Assembly: GCA_947379965.1 (NCBI GenBank)
Contig: CANCPC010000001.1
Coordinates: 56,205 to 120,204 of the forward strand
Reading direction: 5' to 3'
Source: Flavobacteriaceae bacterium
GTDB taxonomy: Bacteria; Bacteroidota; Bacteroidia; Flavobacteriales; Flavobacteriaceae
DNA length: 64,000 bases
The notes under the pieces were generated by a model. It was not told the DNA's origin. It saw only the letters and a list, made by a program, of their open reading frames with translations, and did no database searches. Shown piece after piece: positions 9,312 through 18,307 of this stretch. Each line of letters opens with the position of its first letter. Within the stretch, counting starts at the first letter, position 1. The translations under genes and the position numbers were made by a program.

Positions 9312-9382
9312 GTCAAAAAGTCGTAAAGTCAAAAGTCGTAAAGTCTAGCAATGCTTTTGACTTTCGACTTTTGACTTTCGAC
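9312..9382. repeat. Short-unit repeats forming an imperfect inverted repeat between clpP and clpX
   Basis: Units of GTCAAAAGTCGTAAAGTC type fill 9312-9345. Their near reverse complement (GACTTTCGACTTTTGACTTTCGAC) fills 9359-9382, differing only by a missing base in each unit. The repeat occupies almost all of the 85-base clpP-clpX spacer. Confidence 0.7.
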
Positions 9383-9388
9383 AAATAT

Positions 9389-10063
9389 TTATCCTCTTCT
9401 CAACACTTCATCAATCATTCCGTATTCTTTTGCTTCATCAGCAATCATCCAATAATCGCGTTCGCTGTCTTTGTGAACTCTATCGAATGTTTGACCCGAA
9501 TGATGCGAAATGATTTGATATAATTCATCTTTCAATTTCAACATTTCACGCAAGTTGATTTCCATATCCGTTGCAACACCTTGTGCTCCGCCTGATGGTT
9601 GGTGAATCATAACTCTTGAATGTGGCAATGCCGAACGTTTTCCTGCTGCACCAGCACATAAAAGAACGGCTCCCATAGAAGCTGCCATTCCGGTGCAAAT
9701 TGTTGCTACGTCAGGTTTGATGTATTGCATCGTGTCATAAATTCCTAATCCTGCATAAACACTTCCTCCTGGAGAATTCAAGTAAATTTGAATGTCTTTT
9801 GAAGCATCAGCGCTTTCAAGAAAAAGCAATTGCGCTTGAACGATATTTGCAATTTGGTCATCGATTCCTGTTCCAAGGAAAATGATTCGGTCCATCATTA
9901 ATCTCGAGAATACGTCTAATTGAGATATATTCAGTTGACGTTCTTCGATGATATAAGGGGTCATATTTGTAGGCGTCATTGCGCTTACGATTTTGTCATA
10001 ATACATTGCATTTACACCTTGGTGTTTTGTAGCAAATTTTTTAAATTCTTTTCCGTAGTTCAT
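9389..10063 (-). CDS. clpP: ATP-dependent Clp protease proteolytic subunit ClpP
   Basis: Serine peptidase that forms the 14-mer chamber used by ClpX. The 224-residue chain has the catalytic triad S129 (GMAASMGA), H154 (MIHQPSGG) and D203 (ERDYWM). The oxyanion-loop segment NSPGGSV lies at 96-102. A leader of about 30 residues precedes the conserved NMTPYIIEE start, consistent with the processed pro-region of ClpP. Start at ATG 10063. It lies between tig and clpX on the same strand; the tig terminator 5' of it suggests partly independent expression. Confidence 0.97.
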   Translation of the reverse strand: MNYGKEFKKFATKHQGVNAMYYDKIVSAMTPTNMTPYIIEERQLNISQLDVFSRLMMDRIIFLGTGIDDQIANIVQAQLLFLESADASKDIQIYLNSPGGSVYAGLGIYDTMQYIKPDVATICTGMAASMGAVLLCAGAAGKRSALPHSRVMIHQPSGGAQGVATDMEINLREMLKLKDELYQIISHHSGQTFDRVHKDSERDYWMIADEAKEYGMIDEVLRRG

Positions 10064-10146
10064 ATTTTAAAAAGTTTAAATTTTGAATTTTGAAGTTTTA
10101 GGAAGCTCAACTTATGAACTTTAATCCTTAAAAACTAAAAAATAAA

Positions 10147-10176
10147 GAGCGTCAAAAAAATATTCTTTTGACGCTC
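10147..10176 (-). terminator. Hairpin terminator after tig
   Basis: An 11-base-pair stem (GAGCGTCAAAA / TTTTGACGCTC) with a short loop lies 22 bases after the tig stop codon. On the minus strand it is followed by a short T run. Confidence 0.7.
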
Positions 10177-10198
10177 AAATATACTTATTTTTTAGAAA

Positions 10199-11524
10199 TT
10201 ATTCTCCGTATGAAGCGGCAATAAATTCTTCGTAAGTCACTTCTTTTGTTGTTGGATTTGCTTTTTCTTTGAACACTTCCAATAATTTTTCGGCAACAAC
10301 CTGATCAGAAAGCCTTTTAACTTCGTCTTGGTTGGCCAAAACTCTAGCTACAATTCCTTGAACTTCTTCGTCAGTAGGATTTGTTTGCCCGAATTGTGCC
10401 ATTTGCTGACGGATAGATTTTGTAGTAAAAGCTTTCAAATCTTCGAAAGTAATTTTGATATCGCTTTGCGCCATTGCTTTTCCTTCTATTAATTGAAAAC
10501 GCAACCCTTTTTCAGATCTTGCATATTCTACCGCTGCTTCTTCAGGAGAAAGTTGTTTTTCACCAACTGTTTGCAACCATTTAATTAGGAATTCAGCTGG
10601 CAAATCAAATTTTGTGTTTTCGATTAAAAATTCCGTTACATCCCCTAATAATTTTTGATCTGCTTGTTGAGCGAATTGAATTTCGGCATCTTCTTTAATT
10701 TTTCCTTTCAATTCTTCAAGAGAAGCTACGTTTCCAGGTCCAAAAAGTTTATCGAATAATTCTTGATTTAATTCAGCTAATTCAGTTGAATTGATTCCGT
10801 CAATTGTAAAATCAACATCAACTTCTAATCCGTGAACATCATCATGAGCCACTTTCATAAAATCCATTAATTGATGATCGTCTGCGAATAAACCTTTTGT
10901 GTTCACCGTAACTACATCCCCTACTTTTTTCCCGATGAATTTATCGGCAGTAGCTTTATCTTTGAAAATATCCAAAGAAATAGTTGTTGGGTTAGCAATT
11001 CCTTTTACTTCGTTTGTAAAAACTCCAGAAACATCGAAACCAGCTGCAACGACTTCTTGTGGAACTGCTTTTCCAAATTGCTTTTGGATACGCGCAACTT
11101 GACCGTCAATTAATTTTGCATCGGCAGTAACTACATATTTAATAATATTGTTTTTTGCTTCAAGATCTAGCTCAAAACTTGGAACCAAACCAATTTCATA
11201 TTCAAAAACTAACTCTTCGTCATCCCAAGAAAAGTTTTCATTTACTTTAGCAAGAGGCGTTCCTAGAAGGTTTAATCTTTCGGATTGTACGTAACGCTCC
11301 AAAGCTAAATCTACCACTTTTTTAACTTCTTCTTGTTTGATAGCTTTACCATATTGTTTTTCAACAAGGTCTTTTGGCACAGCTCCCTTTCTAAAACCTT
11401 TAACAGTTGCTAAAGGCATTTTTTCATTTATTCTTTTTGCTACTTGACCTTTGTAATCCATGTGAACCACTGTCATTACAATTGTCTCGTTGACTGCGTC
11501 TAATGCTACTCTTTTAATATCCAT
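10199..11524 (-). CDS. tig: Trigger factor, ribosome-associated chaperone
   Basis: Chaperone of 441 residues that binds nascent chains at the ribosome exit. The N-terminal ribosome-binding domain contains the loop KGFRKGAVPKDLVEKQYG at about 42-59, matching the GFRxGKVP signature. A central FKBP-like domain (about 150-240) includes the KKVGDVVTV segment. The helical C-terminal arms follow (about 250-430). Length is typical. It is the first gene of the tig-clpP-clpX group and has its own promoter about 35 bases upstream of the ATG. Confidence 0.95.
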   Translation of the reverse strand: MDIKRVALDAVNETIVMTVVHMDYKGQVAKRINEKMPLATVKGFRKGAVPKDLVEKQYGKAIKQEEVKKVVDLALERYVQSERLNLLGTPLAKVNENFSWDDEELVFEYEIGLVPSFELDLEAKNNIIKYVVTADAKLIDGQVARIQKQFGKAVPQEVVAAGFDVSGVFTNEVKGIANPTTISLDIFKDKATADKFIGKKVGDVVTVNTKGLFADDHQLMDFMKVAHDDVHGLEVDVDFTIDGINSTELAELNQELFDKLFGPGNVASLEELKGKIKEDAEIQFAQQADQKLLGDVTEFLIENTKFDLPAEFLIKWLQTVGEKQLSPEEAAVEYARSEKGLRFQLIEGKAMAQSDIKITFEDLKAFTTKSIRQQMAQFGQTNPTDEEVQGIVARVLANQDEVKRLSDQVVAEKLLEVFKEKANPTTKEVTYEEFIAASYGE

Positions 11525-11558
11525 TTCTGTCTTTAATTTACATAATAAAATTGGGTTG

Positions 11559-11585
11559 CAAAATTATAAAATTTTTACAACCCAA
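11559..11585 (-). promoter_or_regulatory. tig promoter
   Basis: On the minus strand a TTG (11583-11585) and TAATTTTG (11559-11566) are separated by 16 bases, matching the Bacteroidota -33/-7 pattern. The -7 box ends about 35 bases before the tig ATG. The promoter lies inside an 8-base inverted repeat (TTGGGTTG / CAACCCAA, 11551-11585). Confidence 0.6.
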
Positions 11586-11643
11586 ACAAGTTTTTAATAT
11601 ATTGAATTCAAGCTAATTATTTCCTTGAAAATACGAAGATTAT

Positions 11644-11988
11644 TTAGTAATCTTCTCCAAAAATCCCAGAGGCAATTGACTGAAAAATAGAGAGAATCAC
11701 ACTAAAAAGTAAAGCCGTCCAAAATGAACTTATTTCGAAACCTTGGACAATTTTAGAGCATAATAAAATAATTATTGCATTGATAACAAATAAAAACAAA
11801 CCCAATGATAAAATTGTAGCGGGCAATGTAAATAAAATTAATAATGGTTTTACAAACGTGTTAAGCAATCCTAAGACAACGGCAACTATAAGTGCTGTTT
11901 TAAAATCGGCAATCTTTACACTTTTCATAAAATGAGCGATTAACATCACTAAAGCGGATGTTATTAGAATTCGAACTAGTAGTTTCAT
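11644..11988 (-). CDS. Phage-holin-family-4 type small membrane protein
   Basis: A 114-residue protein made mostly of four hydrophobic helices (about 3-20, 30-50, 55-80 and 88-108). The NTFVKPLL segment in the middle is typical of the family. These proteins are named after a phage holin superfamily but are common single-copy chromosomal genes in Bacteroidota. No lysis gene or phage gene lies nearby, so a holin function is not implied. It sits upstream of tig on the same strand but tig has its own promoter. The function is unknown. Confidence 0.75.
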   Translation of the reverse strand: MKLLVRILITSALVMLIAHFMKSVKIADFKTALIVAVVLGLLNTFVKPLLILFTLPATILSLGLFLFVINAIIILLCSKIVQGFEISSFWTALLFSVILSIFQSIASGIFGEDY

Positions 11989-12150
11989 CTGTTTTTATTT
12001 AAAATTAAAGATTTATTTTACAAAAGAATAGTTTAAAATTGAATTAAAAAAAATTAATCTCATTTTTATAATGGTAAATTTAACTTAAATAATAAAAACC
12101 AACCCTATGATTGTAATACATTAGCTTCCTAATCTTTAAAAAGTATAAAA

Positions 12151-12423
12151 ATGAAAAATGTTTTTTTAGCAGTAGTTGCCCTTTTAGGATTTGCATTCAC
12201 CAGTTCAGCTCAATTAAGCACTTCAAAAACAGTCAAGAAAACCGAAAAAATTACTAAAGAAGTAAAAAAAGACGGTAAAATGACTGAGTTAAAAAAAACA
12301 GAAACGAAGACTGTTTTGAAAAAGGACGGAACCCCAGACAAACGTTATAAACAAGCTGAAGAAGCTAAACCAATGTTGAAAAAAGATGGGACTCCTGACA
12401 AACGCTTTAAAGTGAAAAAATAA
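12151..12423 (+). CDS. Small secreted repeat protein with KKDGTPDKR motifs
   Basis: A 90-residue protein with a clear signal peptide (MKNVFLAVVALLGFAFTSSAQ, cleavage near residue 20). The mature part is highly charged and lysine-rich. The unit LKKDGTPDKR followed by YK or FK occurs twice (about 56-67 and 76-87), and a related VKKDGKMTELKK segment precedes them. No enzyme motif is present. Probably periplasmic or surface-exposed; no function can be given. It has its own terminator and stands alone between minus-strand genes. Confidence 0.75.
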   Translation: MKNVFLAVVALLGFAFTSSAQLSTSKTVKKTEKITKEVKKDGKMTELKKTETKTVLKKDGTPDKRYKQAEEAKPMLKKDGTPDKRFKVKK

Positions 12424-12443
12424 GATTTGATTCACTATTAAAT

Positions 12444-12466
12444 GCCACTTTTAAGTGGCGTTTTTT
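12444..12466 (+). terminator. Terminator after the small secreted repeat protein
   Basis: GCCACTT and AAGTGGC form a seven-pair stem with a very short loop. It is followed by G and six T residues, 20 bases after the stop. Confidence 0.85.
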
Positions 12467-12487
12467 AGGTAATAAATTATAAATCCT

Positions 12488-13249
12488 TTATTCTAGAAAC
12501 GCATTAGTTATTTCGAAAAAAAGTTTTGGATTTTCAGCATGAAGCCAATGGCCCACTTTGGGTATCGTTTCGACTATTGAACTAGGGAAATGCTGTTTAA
12601 TGTTTTCAAAATCTTCATCAAGAATATAATTAGAGTTGCCGCCACGAATAAAAAGTGTTGCATTATTAAAAATAGCATTCTCAGGTAGCGGTTTTCCTAT
12701 TTCGTCCAAATTTATATTGAAAACTGCCAAATTAAATCGAAAGGCTAATTGTCCTGGCTCTTGCCAATACAAGCTTTTCATCAAGAATTGTCGGGTTCCA
12801 AAATCAAAAATGTGTTGCGAAAGTATTTCTTCGACTTCGTTTCGACTTGGTTTAATTGAAAAATCAACCGCATTCAAACCTCCTAATATCGCTTGATGAT
12901 GTTGTGGGTAAAATTTTGGACCAATATCAGCCACAATCAATTTATCGACTTTGTTTGGATAGGTTGTCGCAAAAAGCATCGCAGTTTTCCCTCCCATCGA
13001 ATGCCCTAATACATCCATTTTTTCGAGATTATTGGCCATGCAATATTCATGAACATCCTGAACCATTAATTCATAATTAAAATCTGGAGAATGAAAACTT
13101 CGACCATGGTTGCGCAAATCCAATAGATGCACTTCAAAACCATTGGCAGCAAATTGCACTCCCATTGTTTTCCAATTGTCGGACATTCCTAAAAATCCAT
13201 GAAGAATCAATAGTGGCTTCCCTGAGCCTTCAATTTTTGAATAAAGCAT
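12488..13249 (-). CDS. Alpha/beta hydrolase, YbfF-like esterase family
   Basis: A 253-residue soluble alpha/beta-hydrolase. The oxyanion HGFLGMSDNW lies at 17-26, nucleophile S84 in LGHSMGGK, and catalytic H234 in KVGHWLHAE. An aspartate near 211-213 is the likely acid. The cap region (about 115-190) resembles the YbfF/acyl-CoA-esterase group, so esterase or thioesterase activity is likely, but the substrate is unknown. It starts three bases after the stop of the large GH18/NodB/GT2 gene, which suggests co-transcription. There is no signal peptide. Confidence 0.85.
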   Translation of the reverse strand: MLYSKIEGSGKPLLILHGFLGMSDNWKTMGVQFAANGFEVHLLDLRNHGRSFHSPDFNYELMVQDVHEYCMANNLEKMDVLGHSMGGKTAMLFATTYPNKVDKLIVADIGPKFYPQHHQAILGGLNAVDFSIKPSRNEVEEILSQHIFDFGTRQFLMKSLYWQEPGQLAFRFNLAVFNINLDEIGKPLPENAIFNNATLFIRGGNSNYILDEDFENIKQHFPSSIVETIPKVGHWLHAENPKLFFEITNAFLE

Positions 13250-13252
13250 TTC

Positions 13253-16200
13253 TTATTTTTCTTTATTTTCCAATTCCTGCACATTCCCGGTTCTGTTGAG
13301 AATACCCCAACCTTGCAATTCGCCTTTGATGGCTTTTCTAAAAGATTTAATTAAAATATAATACATCAATTGTCTATAAATTAATTTTTGAGGTATTAGC
13401 CAAACCAATTTTTTATAATCTTCTTTTTCAAAATAAAAGGCTACTGCAGCACCTATAATATCAATAATCATAAATATTATATAGTATAAAATAATTTTAT
13501 CAAAACTAGCGGGCATTATTCCAATAGAAGCCAACAATAGACTGACAAGTAATATTAAATCTGCCAAGGGAGATAAGAAAGGTAATATTATTTGAAAGAT
13601 CAAAATGTTTGGGAGAGCAATCATCCCAAAATTCTTGTGTTTCCGTTTGAATAATGATTTTCTATGTTTCCAAAAACTTTGAATGACACCAAAACTCCAT
13701 CTAAATCTTTGTTTTAGAAATTGACTCATGGTTTCAGGAACTTCAGTATACGAAATGGCAGATGTACAATTACGAATTAAATATCCTTGCCCGTGAAGAC
13801 GCATTGTTAAGTCACAATCTTCTGCTAATGTATCCGACGTAAATCCACCGGCTGATATAACTGCTTCTTTTCTAAATGCTCCAATAGCTCCAGGTACTAC
13901 GGTAATACATTCAAGAAAATCAAAAGCACGACGGTCAAAATTTTGCGAGGTAATGTACTCAATACTTTGCCATCTAGAAATCATATTGACTTCGTTACCT
14001 ACTTTTACATTTCCAGCAATGGCTCCAATTTTTGGATCAATAATTTTATGATTTTCAGAATCTCTGACAAAAAATTTATCCATTAAAAATGAAATAGCAT
14101 CCTTTTTCAATTGGGTATCCGCATCTATACAAACAAGGAATTCATAGCTTGATTTTTCAATCCCAAAATTAAGAGCTGTTGCTTTACCGCCATTTAATTT
14201 GGTGAAAATTTTTACTTTAGGATTATCTTTAAATTCATTTAGAACTTTATCATAAGTCCCGTCCTTACTACCATCATCGACAAAAACAACTTCAAGATTA
14301 GGATAATCTTGATTAAGTAAACTATTGATGGTTCTAAGGCAATTTACCTCTTCATTATAGGCAGGTACTATTACAGAAACAAATGGTTTTTCTATAATAG
14401 TTTCGTCATTTATTATAGATTCTTCCTTATTTTCAGACAATTTTCTGATATAAGCAATAATCATAATAATAATCATTCTTGAGATCGAAAGAATAATACC
14501 AACAATGAATAACAAGAAAACAATTTTATTTAACCAATACGAAACTTCAGCAAAAATAAAATTCATCCTATTTTGCCAAGACAATTCAATTTTAGGCATT
14601 AAATCCTCTTTGGTTTTACCCATCAAATCAGCAACGGTAGTAAATTTACATCCTTTTTTCTTAAAATACTCTATTATTTTGGGTAGCGCATCAACGGTTG
14701 CTTGTCTAGAATTTCCTCCTGAATCATGTAACAAAATAATACTAGCATTACTAGAATTTGCTATTCTAATGGTTTCAGATAATATTATTGCGGCATTATG
14801 TTGGGGATTCCAATCATTAGGATCTATGCCCTCTCCAACACATATATAATTATCTTTTTTGGCTCTTGCAATTGGCTCAATCTCGTCATAGGTCTGGGGT
14901 TCACTATCCGCATTATAGGGTGCTCGAAACATTACTGTTGAATGCCCGGTTACACATTCTATAAGAGATCGGGTTGTTTTTAGTTCAAGATCAGCTCGAT
15001 CGGGACTCATTTTTGCGACATTACTATGAGTGTAAGTATGATTCCCTATTTCATAACCATCTCTGTAAATCCGCTGAAGCAAAGGAATATTTTCTTGGAC
15101 ATTAATACCTACAACAAAAAAAGTTGCCGGTACATTTTCCTTTTCTAAAATATTCAAAATTTTAGGTGTGAATTCAGCATTTGGACCATCATCAAAAGTT
15201 AAAATAATTTTATGGCCTGGACCAATTGGCGTTTCATCTTCGGCGAATTTTTCATAAATATAACCCGACGGAAGTGTTAAAAAATCTTGTTCTGAAATAA
15301 GTAATTCATTTTTATCTATTTCAAATTTAATTTTTCCTTCTTGAGGTGTAAAAAGAATATCTAATAATTCTCCTTCACCAACATGGGTTGGTTTAATATT
15401 TGGATCATAAGGAATTGAGCTCATTAACGAGAAATCAAAAGGATGTTTCCGTAAGGATTGAGTGCTTAAATCCCGACCATAGTAATGCCAAATCCTTGGA
15501 TCCTCGCCTCCTAAACGCCATAAAGCAGTTCCTGCGGTACTATAATCATCTGCAAATCTTAATATATTAAAAGTTGTTGCAGCATCAACAAACCAAACCG
15601 AGTGATTAAAAGTTTCTTGAGAATTAATTTCTGAATATACGTAATTTGAATTGAAAGTATTGTTATCGTAATTAATTTTAGCTTTAGACAATTTAGCTCC
15701 ATCAATCGCTTTAGAAAAAGTAATATCATTGGCAAATTTTTTACCCTCACCATCTGTAAACCAATCTCTTCCATAGCCCGCAACTCCAAGAATTATTTTT
15801 GAAGACGGCATATAATTATCCATAATATCCATTTGTTCTTCAATCCATTTTTGAGAACTAATGGGCCCTGGAGTGTTTACACTACTATATTGATCATAAG
15901 CCATAAGGATCATATAATCATTATATTGGGCTAATGATCTGTAATCAAAATCTTCATTATTAGGCAAAACATCCATAGAAACAACAAATCCATTTGAATG
16001 TAATTTTTGATATAATTCTTTTTGAAAATTAGTTAAAACCTCATTTTTAGATTCTATCAAATCTTCAAAATCAACATTAACACCTTGAAGTTTATACTTC
16101 GTAAGAACAGTAACTAAATCGTCAATTATAGTTTTTCTAATCGTTGCGTTAGCTAAAACTTTATGCAGCAATTCTCCATTAAAATCTCCCTTTATGTTTT

Positions 16201-16735
16201 TATCTTTGCTGGTAAGGAAATTGTTAAAAATAGGCTGAATACTCAAATTATGCTTTTTCATTACAGCTAAACCCTCGGGATCTATTCGAGTTTGAAGCCT
16301 AAATGTAACCGGATCTATAAAAAACCACTCTGGATAAATGGTGTTTAGTTTACCCGCGTTTCTTTTTAAATCGACAAGAGAAGCTTTATCCCAAGTTACG
16401 TAAAAGGCGGATCGAATTGTTTTTGCATCTACTATTTTAGATTTTAAACTTTTGATAGAATCTTCTTCAATTTTCTTCATCAAAAACTTTTCAAACCCAA
16501 AATACTTTTTATTTTCTTTAGACGCTAAAGTAAACTTATTATTAGGATTTAATTTACTTGTAAAAACACTCGCTTTATCTTTAAATTGCGGTAATGAAGG
16601 ATTTACTGCATTAATAATTGTAATAACCGCTACCGAAATAACAAAAAATGCCAAAAAAATGATAACTCTACTTGTCCATTTAACGGTTAACCAACGCGCT
16701 TTATTATCGGTTTGAAAAATCTGATTAGAATTCAT
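13253..16735 (-). CDS. GH18-like / NodB polysaccharide deacetylase / GT2 glycosyltransferase fusion
   Basis: A 1160-residue membrane protein with three catalytic modules. After one membrane helix (about 22-43) comes a GH18-like domain with the D-x-E motif of family 18 glycosidases (D222, E224 in GVNVDFED). A NodB deacetylase domain follows, with D515/D516 in LTFDDGP and metal-site H566 and H570 in HTYTH. A second membrane region near 735-770 leads to a cytoplasmic GT2 synthase domain with VDDGS (D820/D821), DAD (871-873) and QRFRW (1009-1013), then further helices. This would place synthesis inside and deacetylation or cleavage outside. The domains parallel PgaB (deacetylase plus GH18-like) and PgaC (GT2) of poly-N-acetylglucosamine systems, but the real product is unknown. 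Confidence 0.9.
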   Translation of the reverse strand: MNSNQIFQTDNKARWLTVKWTSRVIIFLAFFVISVAVITIINAVNPSLPQFKDKASVFTSKLNPNNKFTLASKENKKYFGFEKFLMKKIEEDSIKSLKSKIVDAKTIRSAFYVTWDKASLVDLKRNAGKLNTIYPEWFFIDPVTFRLQTRIDPEGLAVMKKHNLSIQPIFNNFLTSKDKNIKGDFNGELLHKVLANATIRKTIIDDLVTVLTKYKLQGVNVDFEDLIESKNEVLTNFQKELYQKLHSNGFVVSMDVLPNNEDFDYRSLAQYNDYMILMAYDQYSSVNTPGPISSQKWIEEQMDIMDNYMPSSKIILGVAGYGRDWFTDGEGKKFANDITFSKAIDGAKLSKAKINYDNNTFNSNYVYSEINSQETFNHSVWFVDAATTFNILRFADDYSTAGTALWRLGGEDPRIWHYYGRDLSTQSLRKHPFDFSLMSSIPYDPNIKPTHVGEGELLDILFTPQEGKIKFEIDKNELLISEQDFLTLPSGYIYEKFAEDETPIGPGHKIILTFDDGPNAEFTPKILNILEKENVPATFFVVGINVQENIPLLQRIYRDGYEIGNHTYTHSNVAKMSPDRADLELKTTRSLIECVTGHSTVMFRAPYNADSEPQTYDEIEPIARAKKDNYICVGEGIDPNDWNPQHNAAIILSETIRIANSSNASIILLHDSGGNSRQATVDALPKIIEYFKKKGCKFTTVADLMGKTKEDLMPKIELSWQNRMNFIFAEVSYWLNKIVFLLFIVGIILSISRMIIIMIIAYIRKLSENKEESIINDETIIEKPFVSVIVPAYNEEVNCLRTINSLLNQDYPNLEVVFVDDGSKDGTYDKVLNEFKDNPKVKIFTKLNGGKATALNFGIEKSSYEFLVCIDADTQLKKDAISFLMDKFFVRDSENHKIIDPKIGAIAGNVKVGNEVNMISRWQSIEYITSQNFDRRAFDFLECITVVPGAIGAFRKEAVISAGGFTSDTLAEDCDLTMRLHGQGYLIRNCTSAISYTEVPETMSQFLKQRFRWSFGVIQSFWKHRKSLFKRKHKNFGMIALPNILIFQIILPFLSPLADLILLVSLLLASIGIMPASFDKIILYYIIFMIIDIIGAAVAFYFEKEDYKKLVWLIPQKLIYRQLMYYILIKSFRKAIKGELQGWGILNRTGNVQELENKEK

Positions 16736-16795
16736 AAATTAATTTGATTTATTTTCAAAAGAGTACTTCTATTATTGTGCCAAAATTTAAAAAAG

Positions 16796-17509
16796 TCAGT
16801 CTAGTTTTTGCAAATACATATTTACAACATTTTCTAAACCAAGATAAATTGCCTCAGAGATTAGGGCATGACCAATTGAAACCTCAAGTAAACCAGAAAT
16901 ATTTTGATTAAAAAATTGAATATTATCTAGGCTTAAATCATGTCCCGCATTTATACCTAAACCAAGTTCATTTGCTAAAATTGCTGATTTTACATACGAA
17001 TCGATTCCGTTTTTATTGCCAAGACTATATTCATGTGCAAAAGCTTCAGTGTACAATTCAATTCTATCCGATCCAATAATTTTTGCTCCTTCTATCATTT
17101 CTATAACTGGATCTACAAAAATCGAAGTTCTTATGCCGTTTCGTTGAAATTCTTGAACAATTTCTTTTAGATAATCTTTGTTTTTTAGGGTGTCCCAACC
17201 AGCATTTGAAGTAATTGCATCAATAGCATCCGGGACTAAGGTAACCTGAGTTGGTTTTATCTCAAGGACAAGATCTATAAAAGATTTTTCAGGATTTCCT
17301 TCAATATTATATTCAGTGAAAACGATATTTTTTAAATCGCGCGCATCTTGATAACGGATATGGCGCTCATCCGGACGTGGATGAATGGTGATTCCATGTG
17401 CTCCAAAATTCTGAATATCAGTAGCAACTTTTAATAAATCAGGAACATTTCCTCCTCGAGCATTTCGCAAAGTTGCTATTTTATTAATATTTACACTTAA
17501 TTTTGTCAT
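16796..17509 (-). CDS. pdxJ: Pyridoxine 5'-phosphate synthase
   Basis: Final ring-closing enzyme of the DXP-dependent vitamin B6 pathway, joining 3-amino-1-hydroxyacetone phosphate and deoxyxylulose phosphate. The 237-residue TIM barrel shows LSVNINKIATLRNARG at the N-terminus, ITIHPRPDERHIRYQD near 40-55, a conserved glutamate in ELYTEAFA, and GINAGHDLSLDN near 190-201 for phosphate binding. Length is typical. It is divergent from the CBS-nadK operon and has no co-directional neighbour within 60 bases, so it is probably a single-gene unit. Confidence 0.96.
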   Translation of the reverse strand: MTKLSVNINKIATLRNARGGNVPDLLKVATDIQNFGAHGITIHPRPDERHIRYQDARDLKNIVFTEYNIEGNPEKSFIDLVLEIKPTQVTLVPDAIDAITSNAGWDTLKNKDYLKEIVQEFQRNGIRTSIFVDPVIEMIEGAKIIGSDRIELYTEAFAHEYSLGNKNGIDSYVKSAILANELGLGINAGHDLSLDNIQFFNQNISGLLEVSIGHALISEAIYLGLENVVNMYLQKLD

Positions 17510-17623
17510 TACAATAATTCTAAAGCTAATTTATTTAATTTTTGAAATGCAAAAATACAAAGTTAAAGTGCCCATTATTGCATAAATTTGATTATTTTGC
17601 ATGAAATATTTTGTAACCCTACT

Positions 17624-18283
17624 ATGTCTGAAATAACAAACTATATTAACAATGATTTTAAAGCTATTGACAGTGAAGATAGAATTGAATCTGTCAAAGA
17701 TTTTTTTTATGAATTAACTTTTTCTCATTTTCCTGTTGTTGAACATGAAATTTACATTGGATGTATTACTGCTGATGACATGGAAACTTTTGAAAATGAC
17801 AAAAAAATTATTGATTACAGTTTTTCTTTCGAAAGATTTTTTGCCAGAACGAATATGATTTGGCTAGATATTTTAGAGATATTTGCTAAAAATAACACTA
17901 ATTTAGTTCCTATTTTAGATGAAAATAACAAATATGTAGGCTATTATGAAATTGAAGATGTAGTTAGATTTTTTAACGAAACTCCATTTATAAAAGAGCC
18001 TGGAAGAATTATTATTGTTAAAAAAGGAATTCAAGAATATTCGGTTAGTCAAATTGCTCAAATTGTAGAAAATAACGACGGAAAAATTCTTGGACTTTTC
18101 GTATCCGAAACAGAAACAGATCGTATTCAAGTCACCATAAAAATAAATATTGGAGCAATGAATGAAATCATTCAATCTTTTAGACGATATGATTACGAAA
18201 TCATCTCCGAACACCCAGAAGATAATTACATTAACACCTTAAAGGAGCGATCCAAATATTTAGACAAGTATCTTAATATATAA
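17624..18283 (+). CDS. CBS-domain protein upstream of nadK
   Basis: A 219-residue soluble protein with a CBS-pair region (about 1-120), followed by a short domain (about 125-200) with the ACT-like segment RIIIVKKGIQEYSVSQIAQIVEN. CBS pairs usually bind adenosine nucleotides. The gene lies 24 bases ahead of nadK in the same orientation, an arrangement usual in Flavobacteriaceae, so a nucleotide-sensing role tied to the NAD kinase is a reasonable inference but unproven. The ATG at 17624 is used; an in-frame TTG twelve codons upstream overlaps a probable promoter region. Confidence 0.8.
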   Translation: MSEITNYINNDFKAIDSEDRIESVKDFFYELTFSHFPVVEHEIYIGCITADDMETFENDKKIIDYSFSFERFFARTNMIWLDILEIFAKNNTNLVPILDENNKYVGYYEIEDVVRFFNETPFIKEPGRIIIVKKGIQEYSVSQIAQIVENNDGKILGLFVSETETDRIQVTIKINIGAMNEIIQSFRRYDYEIISEHPEDNYINTLKERSKYLDKYLNI

Positions 18284-18307
18284 TTATTTGTTAACCGATA
18301 AACAATT

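Noticed and set aside
11644..11988. Holin-family name suggesting a prophage remnant
   Set aside because: No phage gene lies nearby, neighbours are core genes, and this family is a normal chromosomal component in Bacteroidota.
14505..14849. 114-codon plus-strand ORF inside the GH18/NodB/GT2 gene
   Set aside because: Antisense to a deacetylase region whose own residues are conserved; chance open frame.
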